A program made the position numbers and the translations under genes. Of a stretch of DNA of 64,000 nt, positions 10,344 to 20,348 are shown in pieces. The DNA lies in assembly GCA_019240405.1 (NCBI GenBank), contig JAFAYL010000012.1:1-64000 (forward strand), given 5' to 3'. Position 1 is the first letter of the stretch, and every line of letters begins with the position of its first letter. The stretch is from Acidobacteriaceae bacterium. Lineage in GTDB: Bacteria > Acidobacteriota > Terriglobia > Bryobacterales > Bryobacteraceae. The notes beneath the pieces are model-generated. The model searched no databases and was not told where the DNA came from. It saw only the letters and a program-made list of their open reading frames with translations.

Positions 10344-10373
10344 AGTATGAACCTATTGGTTCCCCTTTGTCAA
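10344..10373 (-). promoter_or_regulatory. Predicted promoter of the TPR gene leader
   Basis: Minus-strand TTGACA (10368-10373), an 18-nt spacer, then CATACT (10344-10349). Transcription from here would give a leader of about 185 nt that ends in the terminator hairpin at 10158-10198. Confidence 0.5.
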
Positions 10374-10436
10374 CTGGAAAGATAATCGCTCGGACATTCC
10401 GAGACGAAGAACGTAAACAGGGCCACTCCTCGGTAG

Positions 10437-12938
10437 GTGCGCCGTGAGCCTCTCCTTGTCCCCCTGGCCGCATTGGCAACGGGAATCTTAATAGCCCATT
10501 TTTTCTATTTCCGGCTGCCGGATGTGCTTGGCGCTCTGGCCTTAAGCGGCATATTGGCGATCCTGGCCCAGGTGCTCCCGAGCGGCCGCCGCATGCGCCT
10601 GGTTACGTGCTGTCTCCTTCTCGCGATTGTGGGCATCGTGACGCAAGTGATTCACCGGCAAGGGCGAGCCCCGCGCCTGAACGCCGAGGACACGGAAACG
10701 GTTCTGGTCTCTGGATGCGTGATTAACCCTCCCGTATTCTCTCCAAACCGCGAGCAATTCACCCTGCAACTGGCGCCCCATGCTGCCGCCCGGATCTCAG
10801 TCAATCTGAAGGGCAACGCGAATCTCGGGCTGGACTACGGCCAAGCGGTCGAAGTTGTGGCTAAAATCCGTTCTCCCCGTAATTATCAGAATCCAGGCGC
10901 ATTCGACCTCGTCGGCTACCTCGCGCACCAACATATTTATTGGCTCGGCACTGTCTCGAATCCAGGGGACATCCGGGTGCTCTCTGGACGGTGCGGATCA
11001 CGGGCCGTTAGCTGGATCTACAGCATTCGAACCTGGTCCCTGGGGCGGCTTGCGCGCCTGTATCCGGATGATCCTCATACAAGAGGCTTGCTGCAGGCCA
11101 CGCTCATTGGCGAAACCAGCGGTGTCGATCGCCGCTGGACAAACGATTTCCGCGTCACGGGTACTTATCATGCTCTCGTCATCTCCGGGCTGCACATCTC
11201 AGTGCTCGCGATGACGCTTCTGTTAATCTTTCGTCTTGCTCATTTGCGGCGTGTTCCTTCTTTGTTGGTCGCCTCCGTTGTTTGCTGGCTTTACGCATTC
11301 ATTTCGGGCTTCAACTCTCCGGCCGTGCGCGCCGCGGCAGGGTTCACCTTGTTCATGGCAGCGAGCTATTTTTTCCGAAAAACCCGGACCTTGAACTTGC
11401 TGGCCGCGATCGGCATCATTTATCTGCTTTTTGATCCGGATCACCTTTTCGATCCAAGTTTTCAGCTTTCTTTCTTGTCTTGCGCGATCATCGGCGCATT
11501 CGCGATTCCTGCGATGGATCGTTTCACTCGCCCGCTTCGTGCCTCTGTGAAGCGGTTCGATCAGATCCCTTACGACGCTCAAATCGAGCAGAGAGCGGCG
11601 CAGTGGCGCGTCGAGCTACGCCTGTTCACCGAGACTCTTCGTGTTTGGTCCGGCCTTTCCGAAAGGGTGGTCCAATTCATCGTTTCGAAGAGCGTGTTGC
11701 TGGCGGCCTTCGTGGCTGACGTGGTGATTCTCTCCGCTTGCGTTCAATTCGGCCTAGCCTTGCCGATGATCAGCTACTTCCATCGCATCTCTTTCACCGG
11801 ACTCTCGGCAAACGTCATTGTGGTTCCGCTGCTTTCGCTTGTGGTTCCCATCGGTTTCGCGTCCATCTTCACGGGTTGGCATTGGCTCGCGGCGCTGACG
11901 AAAATCCTTCTGCGTTGGGCCGAGTGGGTGGCAACTTGGCATGCCCGGCTCGAGCCGGCCTGGCGCATCGCTGGAGTGCCGTTTTGGCTGTGCGTTGCGT
12001 TCGCGGCGTCTCTCCTGGTGTTGGCCATCGCGATTCGCCGTAAACCTGCCGCGATTGCTCCGATACTCGCGTGTTCAATCGTTCTTTTTGGCGTTATCTG
12101 TTGGCAGCCTTGGAAGCCTGACATTCGCACGGGCATGCTCGAGCTAACCGCGATTGACGTCAGTCAGGGCGATAGTCTCCTTCTCGTTTTCCCGAACGGC
12201 GAAACGATGCTTATCGACGCCGGCGGCTTCCCAGGAATGGGCCGCATGGTTCGCAAGCCACAGCTCGATGTAGGTGAAGACGTCGTGTCGCCTTACTTAT
12301 GGAGCCGTCGTATTCGCCGTCTGGACTATGCCGCACTTACTCACGGTCATTCCGATCACATGGACGGGCTGGCTTCGGTGCTCGATAATTTCCGGCCGCA
12401 TGTGTTATGGATCGGGGCCGAGCCGGAAACCGCAGAATGGGATAGAGTCCGGCAGCACGCCGCTGCCGACAACGTTCGAATCGTCTCACTTACCCGCGCC
12501 GCAGCTCCAATTGAAATCGGCGGAGCTACCGTCCGCGTTCTTGCGCCATCCCCAGACTACGTAGCTGGAGACGCCCCACACAATAACGATTCGCTGGTGT
12601 TCGAGGTCACATATAAACGCCGCAGCATTCTCCTCACAGGCGACGCAGAACGCCCGATCGAAGATGACATGCTCAACCATGACGAGCTACACAAAATGAC
12701 TCTGCTTAAAGTGGGGCATCATGGCAGCAAAACATCGTCTTCCGAAGAATTTCTCGATCAGGTGAATCCGCAGTTTGCTTTCATTTCAGATGGCTACAAA
12801 AATCAATTCCATCATCCGCATCCGGAAGTTCTAGAGCGTCTGGCCGAACATCACGCGATTGTATTCCGTACCGATCAACGTGGCTTGATCACGTTCCGAA
12901 CCGATGGCGAAAAGGTGGAGATCGAACCGTTTCGGTGA
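10437..12938 (+). CDS. comEC: ComEC/Rec2-family DNA-uptake channel
   Basis: An 833-aa polytopic inner-membrane protein. It begins with two TM helices (LLVPLAALATGILIAHFFYF...) and an OB-like DUF4131 segment. The Competence domain follows (GLLQATLIGETSGVD...HALVISGLHISVLAM, about 210-500), then a C-terminal metallo-beta-lactamase-fold domain from about 570 with VSQGDSLLL and the metal motif HGHSDH at about 635-640. ComEC carries single-stranded DNA across the inner membrane in transformation. The chosen GTG has only a weak ribosome site, but the N-terminal sequence fits the family. No other competence gene is adjacent. Confidence 0.93.
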   Translation: MRREPLLVPLAALATGILIAHFFYFRLPDVLGALALSGILAILAQVLPSGRRMRLVTCCLLLAIVGIVTQVIHRQGRAPRLNAEDTETVLVSGCVINPPVFSPNREQFTLQLAPHAAARISVNLKGNANLGLDYGQAVEVVAKIRSPRNYQNPGAFDLVGYLAHQHIYWLGTVSNPGDIRVLSGRCGSRAVSWIYSIRTWSLGRLARLYPDDPHTRGLLQATLIGETSGVDRRWTNDFRVTGTYHALVISGLHISVLAMTLLLIFRLAHLRRVPSLLVASVVCWLYAFISGFNSPAVRAAAGFTLFMAASYFFRKTRTLNLLAAIGIIYLLFDPDHLFDPSFQLSFLSCAIIGAFAIPAMDRFTRPLRASVKRFDQIPYDAQIEQRAAQWRVELRLFTETLRVWSGLSERVVQFIVSKSVLLAAFVADVVILSACVQFGLALPMISYFHRISFTGLSANVIVVPLLSLVVPIGFASIFTGWHWLAALTKILLRWAEWVATWHARLEPAWRIAGVPFWLCVAFAASLLVLAIAIRRKPAAIAPILACSIVLFGVICWQPWKPDIRTGMLELTAIDVSQGDSLLLVFPNGETMLIDAGGFPGMGRMVRKPQLDVGEDVVSPYLWSRRIRRLDYAALTHGHSDHMDGLASVLDNFRPHVLWIGAEPETAEWDRVRQHAAADNVRIVSLTRAAAPIEIGGATVRVLAPSPDYVAGDAPHNNDSLVFEVTYKRRSILLTGDAERPIEDDMLNHDELHKMTLLKVGHHGSKTSSSEEFLDQVNPQFAFISDGYKNQFHHPHPEVLERLAEHHAIVFRTDQRGLITFRTDGEKVEIEPFR

Positions 12939-13086
12939 GGAATCGGCCACGTCATCTCTCCTTAGGTTGGCCTCAATTGGACGCAGATTCGCCGGCGAGT
13001 TGCCTTCCGAGTACTAGTCGCGGTTTTGCTCTCGATTAGTACTAAAGTTTGCGAATCTCCGGACTCCGAGGCCACTTATCTCTGAA

Positions 13087-15600
13087 GTGCCGGATACATT
13101 TGAAGAAACTCAAGGCGTAGCGGAGGCCACCGGGCAAGCAAGGGTGAGGTCCGAAGCCGGTGAGTCGTCGCCGCCTCCACTGGGAATCTTCGACGGGCTA
13201 GGGCGCGACTTTCGACACGCTATGCGCGCCCTATATAAGAAAGCCGGGTTCACCACGGTTGCCGTTTTGACCTTAGCGCTCGGAATTGGCGCTAACACCG
13301 CGATTTTCAGTATCGTGAACGCAGCGCTCTTAACCCCAATTCCGATTCCCCATCCGGGCCAGGTCGCGATGGTCTGGTCGGATCGCATCGCTGCCAATTC
13401 ACAAGGATTTCCAGCATCGGAGCCCGATTTTCAAGATTGGCAGGCCAGCGGCGTTTTTGAAGAACTAGCCGGCTTTATCACGGAAGGCTATAACGTGGTG
13501 ATCGGAAAGCTTCCGGAACGTGTTTCTGGAGTGTCCGTAACACGCGAATGGTTTCAAATTCAACAAGTGAAGCCGTTTGTCGGGCGATTCTTCGAAGTGG
13601 AAGATATGCGGCCCGGACACGATCATGTCGCGGTGTTGACTTATGGTTTTTGGACCTCTCACTTTAACGCGAATCCGGCAATTGTCGGGAGAAGCATCAC
13701 TATTAACAGCGCTCCCTACACGCTCATCGGAGTGTTGCCCAAAAAAATCGCGAGGCTCAGCGACGAAGAACTTTATGTTCCGTTAGTTTTCGAGCCGCCC
13801 CTGCTCAACGACCGCGGGATGCACGGCGTGTTGACAGTTGGGCGGCTCGCGCCCGGTCTCACCTTTGCAGCCGCTCAGACAAGAATACGGGACCTAAGCG
13901 CGCGTTTGGCAAAGCAGTTTCCAAAGGAGGATGGCGCGTATCGATCTCGGCTGCAGCCGATTGAAGAGGCATACGTCGAGGATGTACACAGCCTGCTTTG
14001 GGTGCTATTTGGGGCAGTGGGATTTGTGCTTCTCATCGCCTGCGCGAATATAGCGAATCTTTTGCTGGTCCGCGGTACCGCACGCCAAAAGGAGATCGCG
14101 ATTCGTACCGCGCTAGGGGCAAGCAAATGGAGACTCATCCGGCAGCTACTGACGGAAAGTGTCTTGCTGTCTTTGTTAGCCGGTGTGATCGGCATCATCC
14201 CGGCTTTTCTCGGAACTCGATTTTTCACGAAAATGCAAGTCGAACAACTGCCAAATGCCGATCTGGTCACCATGAACTTTCAAGTTCTGATTTTCACGTT
14301 GGCTTTGGCGATTGCCACCGGTCTGTTGTTCGGCCTGGTTCCGGCGTGGCAAGCGTGGAAAGCCAATGCAAACGCGCCTCTGCGAGAGCGGTCGCAAAGC
14401 TCGGGCGGGCAACGATTCGGGAATCTGTTTGTAGTGTGCGAAATCGCGTTCACAGTGGTGCTGGTCACGGGAGCGGGATTGATGCTGAGAAGCTTTCTAC
14501 ACCTGCGCTCAAAAAGTCCGGGCTACGAAGGTCAGCATACGCTCACGATGAGAATTGCTCTTACGGGGGCTCAGTACGGCACTCCCGAAACGCAGAACGC
14601 TTTCTATAAAGAGCTAGTCGCACGCGTGGAAACTTTGCCGGGAGTTGAAACCGCAGCGGTAGTGAATTGTTTACCCACCTGCGAGGACGTGCAAGGCGGA
14701 AGCCTCCAGTTTACGGACCGGCCCCAACCGAAACCGGGCGAAGCCCCTTTGGTCACAATTAGTGCCATTACTCCCGATTATTTTCGGACCATGCGGATTC
14801 CGCTGGTTGCGGGCCGGTCTTTCTCTGAACACGATGGCGCGAATGATCCTTTGGTGGTGATCATTGATCGTGAGCTCGCGCGCCAATACTGGCCGAATAG
14901 GAACCCGATCGGGCAGGTTATTGCACTCCGGCGAAAGACTCCTCCGCGCAGAATTGTTGGTGTTGTGGGGCGCGTCGACCTAAGCATCGCAGCCAAAGGC
15001 AAGGGCCGCGTCGGCCAAGTCTATATCTCAATGGCCCAGGCGCCGGAAATCGACTTGAGCTGGGGAATGTCGCTCACCGTGTCGACACCTATGGATCCCA
15101 CGACACTCGCGTCTACGGTCCGCAGGACTGTCGCGAGTCTTGCACCTGATCAGCCGGTTTTCGATGTTCAGACTATGGTGCAAGCGCGGGAGAAAGGGCA
15201 AGCCTCGGCACGCCTAGGGACTTGGCTGCTTGGCTTTTTTGCGCTCTTAGCGCTTTTGCTGGCCGCTGTTGGCGTGTACGGCGTAATTTCGTACACGGTC
15301 GGCCAGCGCACGCGTGAGATCGGGCTGCGAATGGCGGTCGGCGCTAGCCCGTTTGAGATTTTGCGCATGGTTCTCCGGCGAGGGATTTTGATGATTGCCG
15401 TAGGTATTGCGATCGGGCTAACCGGCGCAGTCGCTTTGACTCGGCTCATGCGGGCGCTGCTTCATGAGATCAGCACGACGGATCCAGCTTCGTTTTTGGG
15501 TGCCGTGCTGCTGCTCATTTTGATTGGCCTCGCAGCGTGTTACGTCCCTGCATGGCGCGCGAGCCGCGTGGATCCAACCGTGGCGCTGCGATATGAGTAG
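13087..15600 (+). CDS. Acidobacterial duplicated orphan permease (MacB/FtsX-like), without prefix domain
   Basis: An 837-aa protein with two repeated FtsX/MacB units. TM1 lies near residue 55-80 (FTTVAVLTLALGIGANTAIFS), followed by a MacB periplasmic domain. A three-helix FtsX core (about 305-420) contains the ARQKEIAIRTALGAS motif. The second unit repeats the pattern and ends with RTREIGLRMAVGASPFEIL and WRASRVDPTVALRYE. No ATPase is encoded nearby, which is typical of these permeases. Unlike the member at 50.3 kb it lacks the PadR-linked N-terminal domain and has no PadR partner. The GTG start is tentative; the first about 40 residues are low complexity. The gene is convergent with the ABC exporter operon. 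Confidence 0.85.
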   Translation: MPDTFEETQGVAEATGQARVRSEAGESSPPPLGIFDGLGRDFRHAMRALYKKAGFTTVAVLTLALGIGANTAIFSIVNAALLTPIPIPHPGQVAMVWSDRIAANSQGFPASEPDFQDWQASGVFEELAGFITEGYNVVIGKLPERVSGVSVTREWFQIQQVKPFVGRFFEVEDMRPGHDHVAVLTYGFWTSHFNANPAIVGRSITINSAPYTLIGVLPKKIARLSDEELYVPLVFEPPLLNDRGMHGVLTVGRLAPGLTFAAAQTRIRDLSARLAKQFPKEDGAYRSRLQPIEEAYVEDVHSLLWVLFGAVGFVLLIACANIANLLLVRGTARQKEIAIRTALGASKWRLIRQLLTESVLLSLLAGVIGIIPAFLGTRFFTKMQVEQLPNADLVTMNFQVLIFTLALAIATGLLFGLVPAWQAWKANANAPLRERSQSSGGQRFGNLFVVCEIAFTVVLVTGAGLMLRSFLHLRSKSPGYEGQHTLTMRIALTGAQYGTPETQNAFYKELVARVETLPGVETAAVVNCLPTCEDVQGGSLQFTDRPQPKPGEAPLVTISAITPDYFRTMRIPLVAGRSFSEHDGANDPLVVIIDRELARQYWPNRNPIGQVIALRRKTPPRRIVGVVGRVDLSIAAKGKGRVGQVYISMAQAPEIDLSWGMSLTVSTPMDPTTLASTVRRTVASLAPDQPVFDVQTMVQAREKGQASARLGTWLLGFFALLALLLAAVGVYGVISYTVGQRTREIGLRMAVGASPFEILRMVLRRGILMIAVGIAIGLTGAVALTRLMRALLHEISTTDPASFLGAVLLLILIGLAACYVPAWRASRVDPTVALRYE

Positions 15601-15612
15601 CTCGGTGCCGGC

Positions 15613-17691
15613 TTACGGATGCGCGATGACCATCAGCGTAGGCGCACGCTCAAGCGTGCATTCGAGCGCGATGCGCAGATTTTCCGGATCGAGAGCGGCA
15701 AAGCTTTCATCGAGAATGACGAGATCGGCGCGCCCCAGTAGCGCGCGGGCGATATAGATGCGGCTGCGCTCGCCATGCGAAAGCTGCCAGCCGCCCTCGC
15801 CTACCATCTGCTGCATTCCACTCGGCATCGTATCGAGAAGGTGCCCGAGCCCGAGTCTGTGGCACAACGATTCGGCATCTTGCATGTCCGCCGCGGTCGG
15901 CGGCCACCGACGCCCCATTAGTAGGTTGAAGGCGAGCGTCTCGGTAAGAATATAATTCTCGTGAAATTGCGGCGCTGCCACTACGCGCTCGCGCCAGCGA
16001 TCCGTTCCGAGCGTGTGCATGTCGAGACCATTCGAAAGCAGCAGGCCCGATTCCGGCTGGCGCATCCCGCAGAGCAGTGAAGCGAAGGTTGTCTTCCCGC
16101 CACCCGATGGACCCTCAAGCAAGATACGATCGCCTCTCTTGATGGTGAGGCTGCAAGCTTGAACGACGGGAGCGCTCTCCGTGCGATAGCGATAGGTGAG
16201 GCGGTCGGCTTCGATCACCTTGGAGGCTCCACCCGCGCAGTCCGCTTCCGCAGTTCGCATTTCGCCCAGATTCTCCGTACGCGCCGCGGCCCTGAAGAGC
16301 GGTGCGAGGCGCTTCCACACAACGAAAGCGCCGGCGATATCGGTAAGCGATACAGTCAGGCGCTTGAGCGCAGTGAAGGCTAAAAGAATCCCGCCGAGCA
16401 GAACAGCGATATGGCCCGGCGAAATTTGCGCAAGAGCGATCATCGGCGCGAGACAGGTGAGTCCGGCGACGAGCCAGCCGCGCGGGATCGCCGCAACGAG
16501 CATCGTTACAGAACGGTCGAGTGAAATTGATTTCTCGAAATAGTCATGGAGCGCCTGATCTTCAGAATCATGCCAGGCGTCGGGCTGCTGCTGCACTAAA
16601 CGTGTTCTGTGTCCGACCATGGACTCAATCAGATCGTGAGTCATTTCGAGGCGTGTATCCGTCCAGCGTTGATATCGCGCGAAAACGCGCCAAGCAAGCG
16701 CAAGCACGATTCCGAACCAAAGCACGAGCAGAAGAGCCAGTCGCCCGAGCACAAATCCGGAAGCAGCTAGCTCGATCGTCGCAAGCATACCGGCAACTGC
16801 GCCGCTGAGCGCGAGAGTTTCGACGGTTTCCGCTTCGAGCGCCTGACCAAGAAAACTGCCGATCCCTTTGCTGCGCATCTCCTCGGGACCGAGGCGCATG
16901 AGGCCGTAAAGGAGGCGCCGCTTCAGAAGTCCGCCCAAGCCTATCGCAAGCTGTCCCTGAAGTCGAGTGGTGAGTACGCGGAACGGAATCAGCGTCATCA
17001 GAATCAGCGCCCAGGCGAGAAGCCATCCGCGATCCATTCGCCCCTCGAATGACATTCGGCCCACGATGATCCACGACAAGAGCCAGAGACTGTACTGCGC
17101 TATATGCGCGATGAGCAGCGTGATCCCCTTTGGAATCGCGTTTACTTGTTTCAGCCAGGGAAACGGGCGGGCTCCCGTGGGCGGCCGAAAAATCCAGCAC
17201 TGATCAAAACGCGAGTCGCTAACCTGTTCGCGCGAGAGAAGCCGAACCGTCCGCTGTCGCCGGTTGTGTGGAATTCGGGCGGCGTCGACTAACTCCTGCA
17301 GCGAGGCGTGGATTCCGTATTCGGCTGGCTCGCGGATGATTTGGCAAACGTCCTCAATTGAGATGCACTCGGTTTTCTGAGTCGGCGTTAACACCCAAAG
17401 CTTCCGGCGATTCGCTCGCACTACGGCGAGATAAAAGGAGCTGTTGAGCCGCAGCATCGCCGGAAAAGCTGCCGGCAGTTCTTGCTCCAAATCACGGAGA
17501 CCGATTTCCACCTGGTCGGCTTCCAAACCGATGTGCTTTGAAGCGCGCTCGAGCCAGCGTCCATCCGGGTGGGGCGGGTTCTCCACCTCCACACACCGGG
17601 ACATCAATCTTGCTTTTTGAACGAGTGCCGAGAGACAGCGGCCGGCTTCTTCGGCCGACCAGGCGAACATCTCGATTTGGCCGAGGCTCAT
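15613..17691 (-). CDS. ABC half-transporter with degenerate C39-like domain (peptide exporter partner)
   Basis: The reading frame opens further upstream, but the ATG at 17691 overlaps the stop of the previous gene (TGATG), implying coupled translation and a 692-aa product. Residues about 1-190 resemble a peptidase-C39-like fold, but the positions expected for catalytic His and Asp are not conserved (SSFYLAVV, LTPTQ). The TM domain spans about 215-450. The nucleotide-binding domain has Walker A GPSGGGKTT (about 527), signature LSHGERS, Walker B LVILDES (about 658) and switch His in VIAHP. It probably pairs with the upstream C39 ABC protein as a heterodimer, as in NHLM-type bacteriocin exporters. 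Confidence 0.8.
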   Translation of the reverse strand: MSLGQIEMFAWSAEEAGRCLSALVQKARLMSRCVEVENPPHPDGRWLERASKHIGLEADQVEIGLRDLEQELPAAFPAMLRLNSSFYLAVVRANRRKLWVLTPTQKTECISIEDVCQIIREPAEYGIHASLQELVDAARIPHNRRQRTVRLLSREQVSDSRFDQCWIFRPPTGARPFPWLKQVNAIPKGITLLIAHIAQYSLWLLSWIIVGRMSFEGRMDRGWLLAWALILMTLIPFRVLTTRLQGQLAIGLGGLLKRRLLYGLMRLGPEEMRSKGIGSFLGQALEAETVETLALSGAVAGMLATIELAASGFVLGRLALLLVLWFGIVLALAWRVFARYQRWTDTRLEMTHDLIESMVGHRTRLVQQQPDAWHDSEDQALHDYFEKSISLDRSVTMLVAAIPRGWLVAGLTCLAPMIALAQISPGHIAVLLGGILLAFTALKRLTVSLTDIAGAFVVWKRLAPLFRAAARTENLGEMRTAEADCAGGASKVIEADRLTYRYRTESAPVVQACSLTIKRGDRILLEGPSGGGKTTFASLLCGMRQPESGLLLSNGLDMHTLGTDRWRERVVAAPQFHENYILTETLAFNLLMGRRWPPTAADMQDAESLCHRLGLGHLLDTMPSGMQQMVGEGGWQLSHGERSRIYIARALLGRADLVILDESFAALDPENLRIALECTLERAPTLMVIAHP

Positions 17692-20348
17692 CACGCAACC
17701 TCGCTTTCGCGCTCCTGATCGTGAACCGGTTCGGGATGCTGCTCCACGATTCTGCCCGAGTGAACATGAATGCGCCGCCACATTCGCGAGGCCCAGAGGC
17801 CGGAACGCATTTCGCGTTCCGCCTCGAGTAATTCGAGATAACGCGAGTTCGCGCTTCCGCACAATTCGCCTGGCTCCCCCTCTTCAGCGATTTGGCCCTT
17901 TTCGATCACCAGTACGCGATCGAACTGCTGAGTCTCTTCAAGGTCATGCGTGATGCACAGCAAGGTTGAGCCCCGCCAGTACTCTCGTGCCCTGCGCAGA
18001 AGCTCGCGGCGCTTCTCGCGATCCAGTCCGCGAAACGGCTCATCGAGTACAACAAGACGAGCATGCGTGTGGAGCATAGCGCGGCCAAGCCGGACGCGCT
18101 GCCCTTCGCCCCCTGAGACTAGCGCTCCACCTTCGCCGAGTTTCGTCTGCAGCCCTTGCGGCATTGCTTCGAGAACGCTCCGCAGCAGCGCGGCATCAAT
18201 GGTGCGTCCGACTGCAAGCGCTTCCTGACCCGCGCCATACACCAGGTTCGCGAAAAAAGAGCGATTCCACAGTTGCACCGCGGGATCGACCCAGGCCATC
18301 GAACGGCGCAACTGATCGCAATCGAGTGGTAAGCCGTTCACGAGAACGTTTCCCGCGCATGGCTTAAACCAGCCAAGCAGTATCCCGACCAGGCTGGATT
18401 TGCCCGCCCCGGATGGCCCGACGATAGCGATGTGCGCGCCCGGCGCAACCTGAAGATTGATGCCGTTCAGAATCCTGTGCCCGGATACCTCAACAGAGAC
18501 TTGCTGGAACTCGAGTGAAGGCGCTCTATCAAGCGGCTCGCCCATTTTTTCCGGCGTAGGCTCTTCTGGAGCGCCGAGCGGCTCTAACAGCCGAAGCGTC
18601 AGATTCCGATAGTGTGGAGATTGCCGGGTCACAGCCGCGATCTCTTGTCCAAACAACGGCAGATTCAGCGCCCAGTACACGACCAGCAAAACGCTTCCGG
18701 CGCCGGTTCCCTGAATGGAATGGCTCAAGATGAGCCACGCGACTAGGCCGAAGATCGCAGTAAGCTGCACGGCCTCCACGCTGACTACGGCTCTTTGCAG
18801 ACGCAGCGCAGCATCGCCCCATGCGCCGAGCAGTCTTTCGTGCTCGCCGCGAAGACTGCGCTCAGCGCTGTGCGCCCGAATAGCGACGAGGCCAAGCATG
18901 GCGTCCAGGTAAAAACGGGTAAGTGCCGCAGCATGGCTGCGCACGCGTAGATCGCGTTCGGTCAGAAGCGACTGCACCATGAATGCCGGTAAGAGAGCGG
19001 CGGCGACGGCGAATACAACCAAAGGCGTTGCGGCCGGCGCGAGCCATATAATGCCCGCAGCGGTCGCGCAGAGACCGAAACCCGCGCGCATGAGCTGACG
19101 AGTGAGCTCTGGCAAATTTCGGAGACGATGTGTAACATGGCTTCGCTCGGCCATATCGGAAGTGAGGCGGCTTTGGAAATAGCGATCGCCGAGTTTTGGA
19201 ATCTTTCTTAGAAATGCGAGCCGCAGACGGTTTTCAATCTGGCGGCCGATCCTCAAAACACCGGACGAGATCGGTAATTCGAGCAGAAGCACAGTAAGGC
19301 TGAACAACAACAGAGCCGCTATCGCAGCTGCGCGCTGACCGACGAGCTTCAAATCGGCGGTGACATCGAACAGAGTTCGAAACAGAAGCGCTTCGATCAC
19401 GGTCGCGCATGCCGCCAGGGCGAGCGCTGCCGTGATCGCGCTGGGGCCCAATAATCCGCTTTCACAAACAATGCGGAACAGCTCGAGGCCAGGGCTAACG
19501 GGGCGCTCGGCAACGGCAGCGGCTAATTCGGGAGTCAGATTGGGCGCTTCGGCGGGAATCGCGCTAACCGGTGAGACCCGTCCCGCGCGAATGCGGACAA
19601 GCACCGCGCCGCGCATCAGTACCTGCGCTTGCCCGTCTGTGTCGTCTGGACCGCGGCGAACCGACCAATACGCATCCGGTATAAGTTCTGCTGTTTCCAC
19701 AAGGCGCGCGATCAAGCGAGCGCTTTCGGAGCCTTTTAAACCGTGCGAATCGATCAGTGCCGTGACCAGACGCGTCGCAGCGTCGAGCGCTCCCAGCGCT
19801 TGCCAGCGAGGTTGCTCAAGAGCTTGACTTGCAAGAGACTGAATGTCGCGGCTTCGGATCCCGATATGACTGAGCCGCTCCGTAAGCGCGGCTTGGAATT
19901 CCGCCGAGCTTGCAAATTCGCGCCAGCCCTCAGCGGGAACCATCATCGTGTGGCAGAAGACTTCGTTCGTGAACTGTCGGTAACCCGTCCACCGGCGTCC
20001 CGTCGCAGGATCCATCACCTGGACAATGCGGCCGTGGAGCCGCCACGCCACAACGAAATGCGTAAGACCGTTAGGCAATTTGACAATGACGATTGCGGGT
20101 AGCGCTTTTGATTCGCCGAGCAGAAGATGATCGACAGGAAGCATGACCTGCTCAGCTTCGAGCCCTAGCTGATTGGCGACCCTCTCCATCGTGTCGATGG
20201 AAGTGCCATCAATGCCGGTTTGGCAGGCCTCGCGTAGGCGGTCATAACTTACGTGAATCCGGAAGCCCTCGAGCAAGCATTTCAGGGCTGCCGGGCCACA
20301 GTCCATGTTGGAGGTTTGGACCACCTCCGGAGCGAACAATAATCTCAA
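17691..20348 (-). CDS. C39 peptidase-containing ABC transporter (peptide maturation and export)
   Basis: An 885-aa protein whose first about 140 residues form a C39 cysteine-peptidase domain. It has Gln11, Cys17 in NMDCGPAALKCL, His97 in LTHFVVAW and Asp113 in VMDPATG, so the oxyanion Gln and the full triad are present. A linker to about 290 is followed by the TM domain (about 295-560) and an NBD with Walker A GPSGAGKSS (about 645), signature VSGGEGQRV and Walker B LVVLDEP. Such PCATs cut short leaders after double-Gly-type sites and export the core. It overlaps the HlyD-like gene upstream by four bases. The likely cargo is the pair of 16-aa peptides encoded at the operon head (inference). 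Confidence 0.88.
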   Translation of the reverse strand: MRLLFAPEVVQTSNMDCGPAALKCLLEGFRIHVSYDRLREACQTGIDGTSIDTMERVANQLGLEAEQVMLPVDHLLLGESKALPAIVIVKLPNGLTHFVVAWRLHGRIVQVMDPATGRRWTGYRQFTNEVFCHTMMVPAEGWREFASSAEFQAALTERLSHIGIRSRDIQSLASQALEQPRWQALGALDAATRLVTALIDSHGLKGSESARLIARLVETAELIPDAYWSVRRGPDDTDGQAQVLMRGAVLVRIRAGRVSPVSAIPAEAPNLTPELAAAVAERPVSPGLELFRIVCESGLLGPSAITAALALAACATVIEALLFRTLFDVTADLKLVGQRAAAIAALLLFSLTVLLLELPISSGVLRIGRQIENRLRLAFLRKIPKLGDRYFQSRLTSDMAERSHVTHRLRNLPELTRQLMRAGFGLCATAAGIIWLAPAATPLVVFAVAAALLPAFMVQSLLTERDLRVRSHAAALTRFYLDAMLGLVAIRAHSAERSLRGEHERLLGAWGDAALRLQRAVVSVEAVQLTAIFGLVAWLILSHSIQGTGAGSVLLVVYWALNLPLFGQEIAAVTRQSPHYRNLTLRLLEPLGAPEEPTPEKMGEPLDRAPSLEFQQVSVEVSGHRILNGINLQVAPGAHIAIVGPSGAGKSSLVGILLGWFKPCAGNVLVNGLPLDCDQLRRSMAWVDPAVQLWNRSFFANLVYGAGQEALAVGRTIDAALLRSVLEAMPQGLQTKLGEGGALVSGGEGQRVRLGRAMLHTHARLVVLDEPFRGLDREKRRELLRRAREYWRGSTLLCITHDLEETQQFDRVLVIEKGQIAEEGEPGELCGSANSRYLELLEAEREMRSGLWASRMWRRIHVHSGRIVEQHPEPVHDQERESEVA

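Noticed and set aside
17692-17862. Longer N-terminus for the second ABC protein
   Set aside because: The frame extends 57 codons upstream but lies wholly inside the preceding ABC gene; the TGATG overlap gives a better start.
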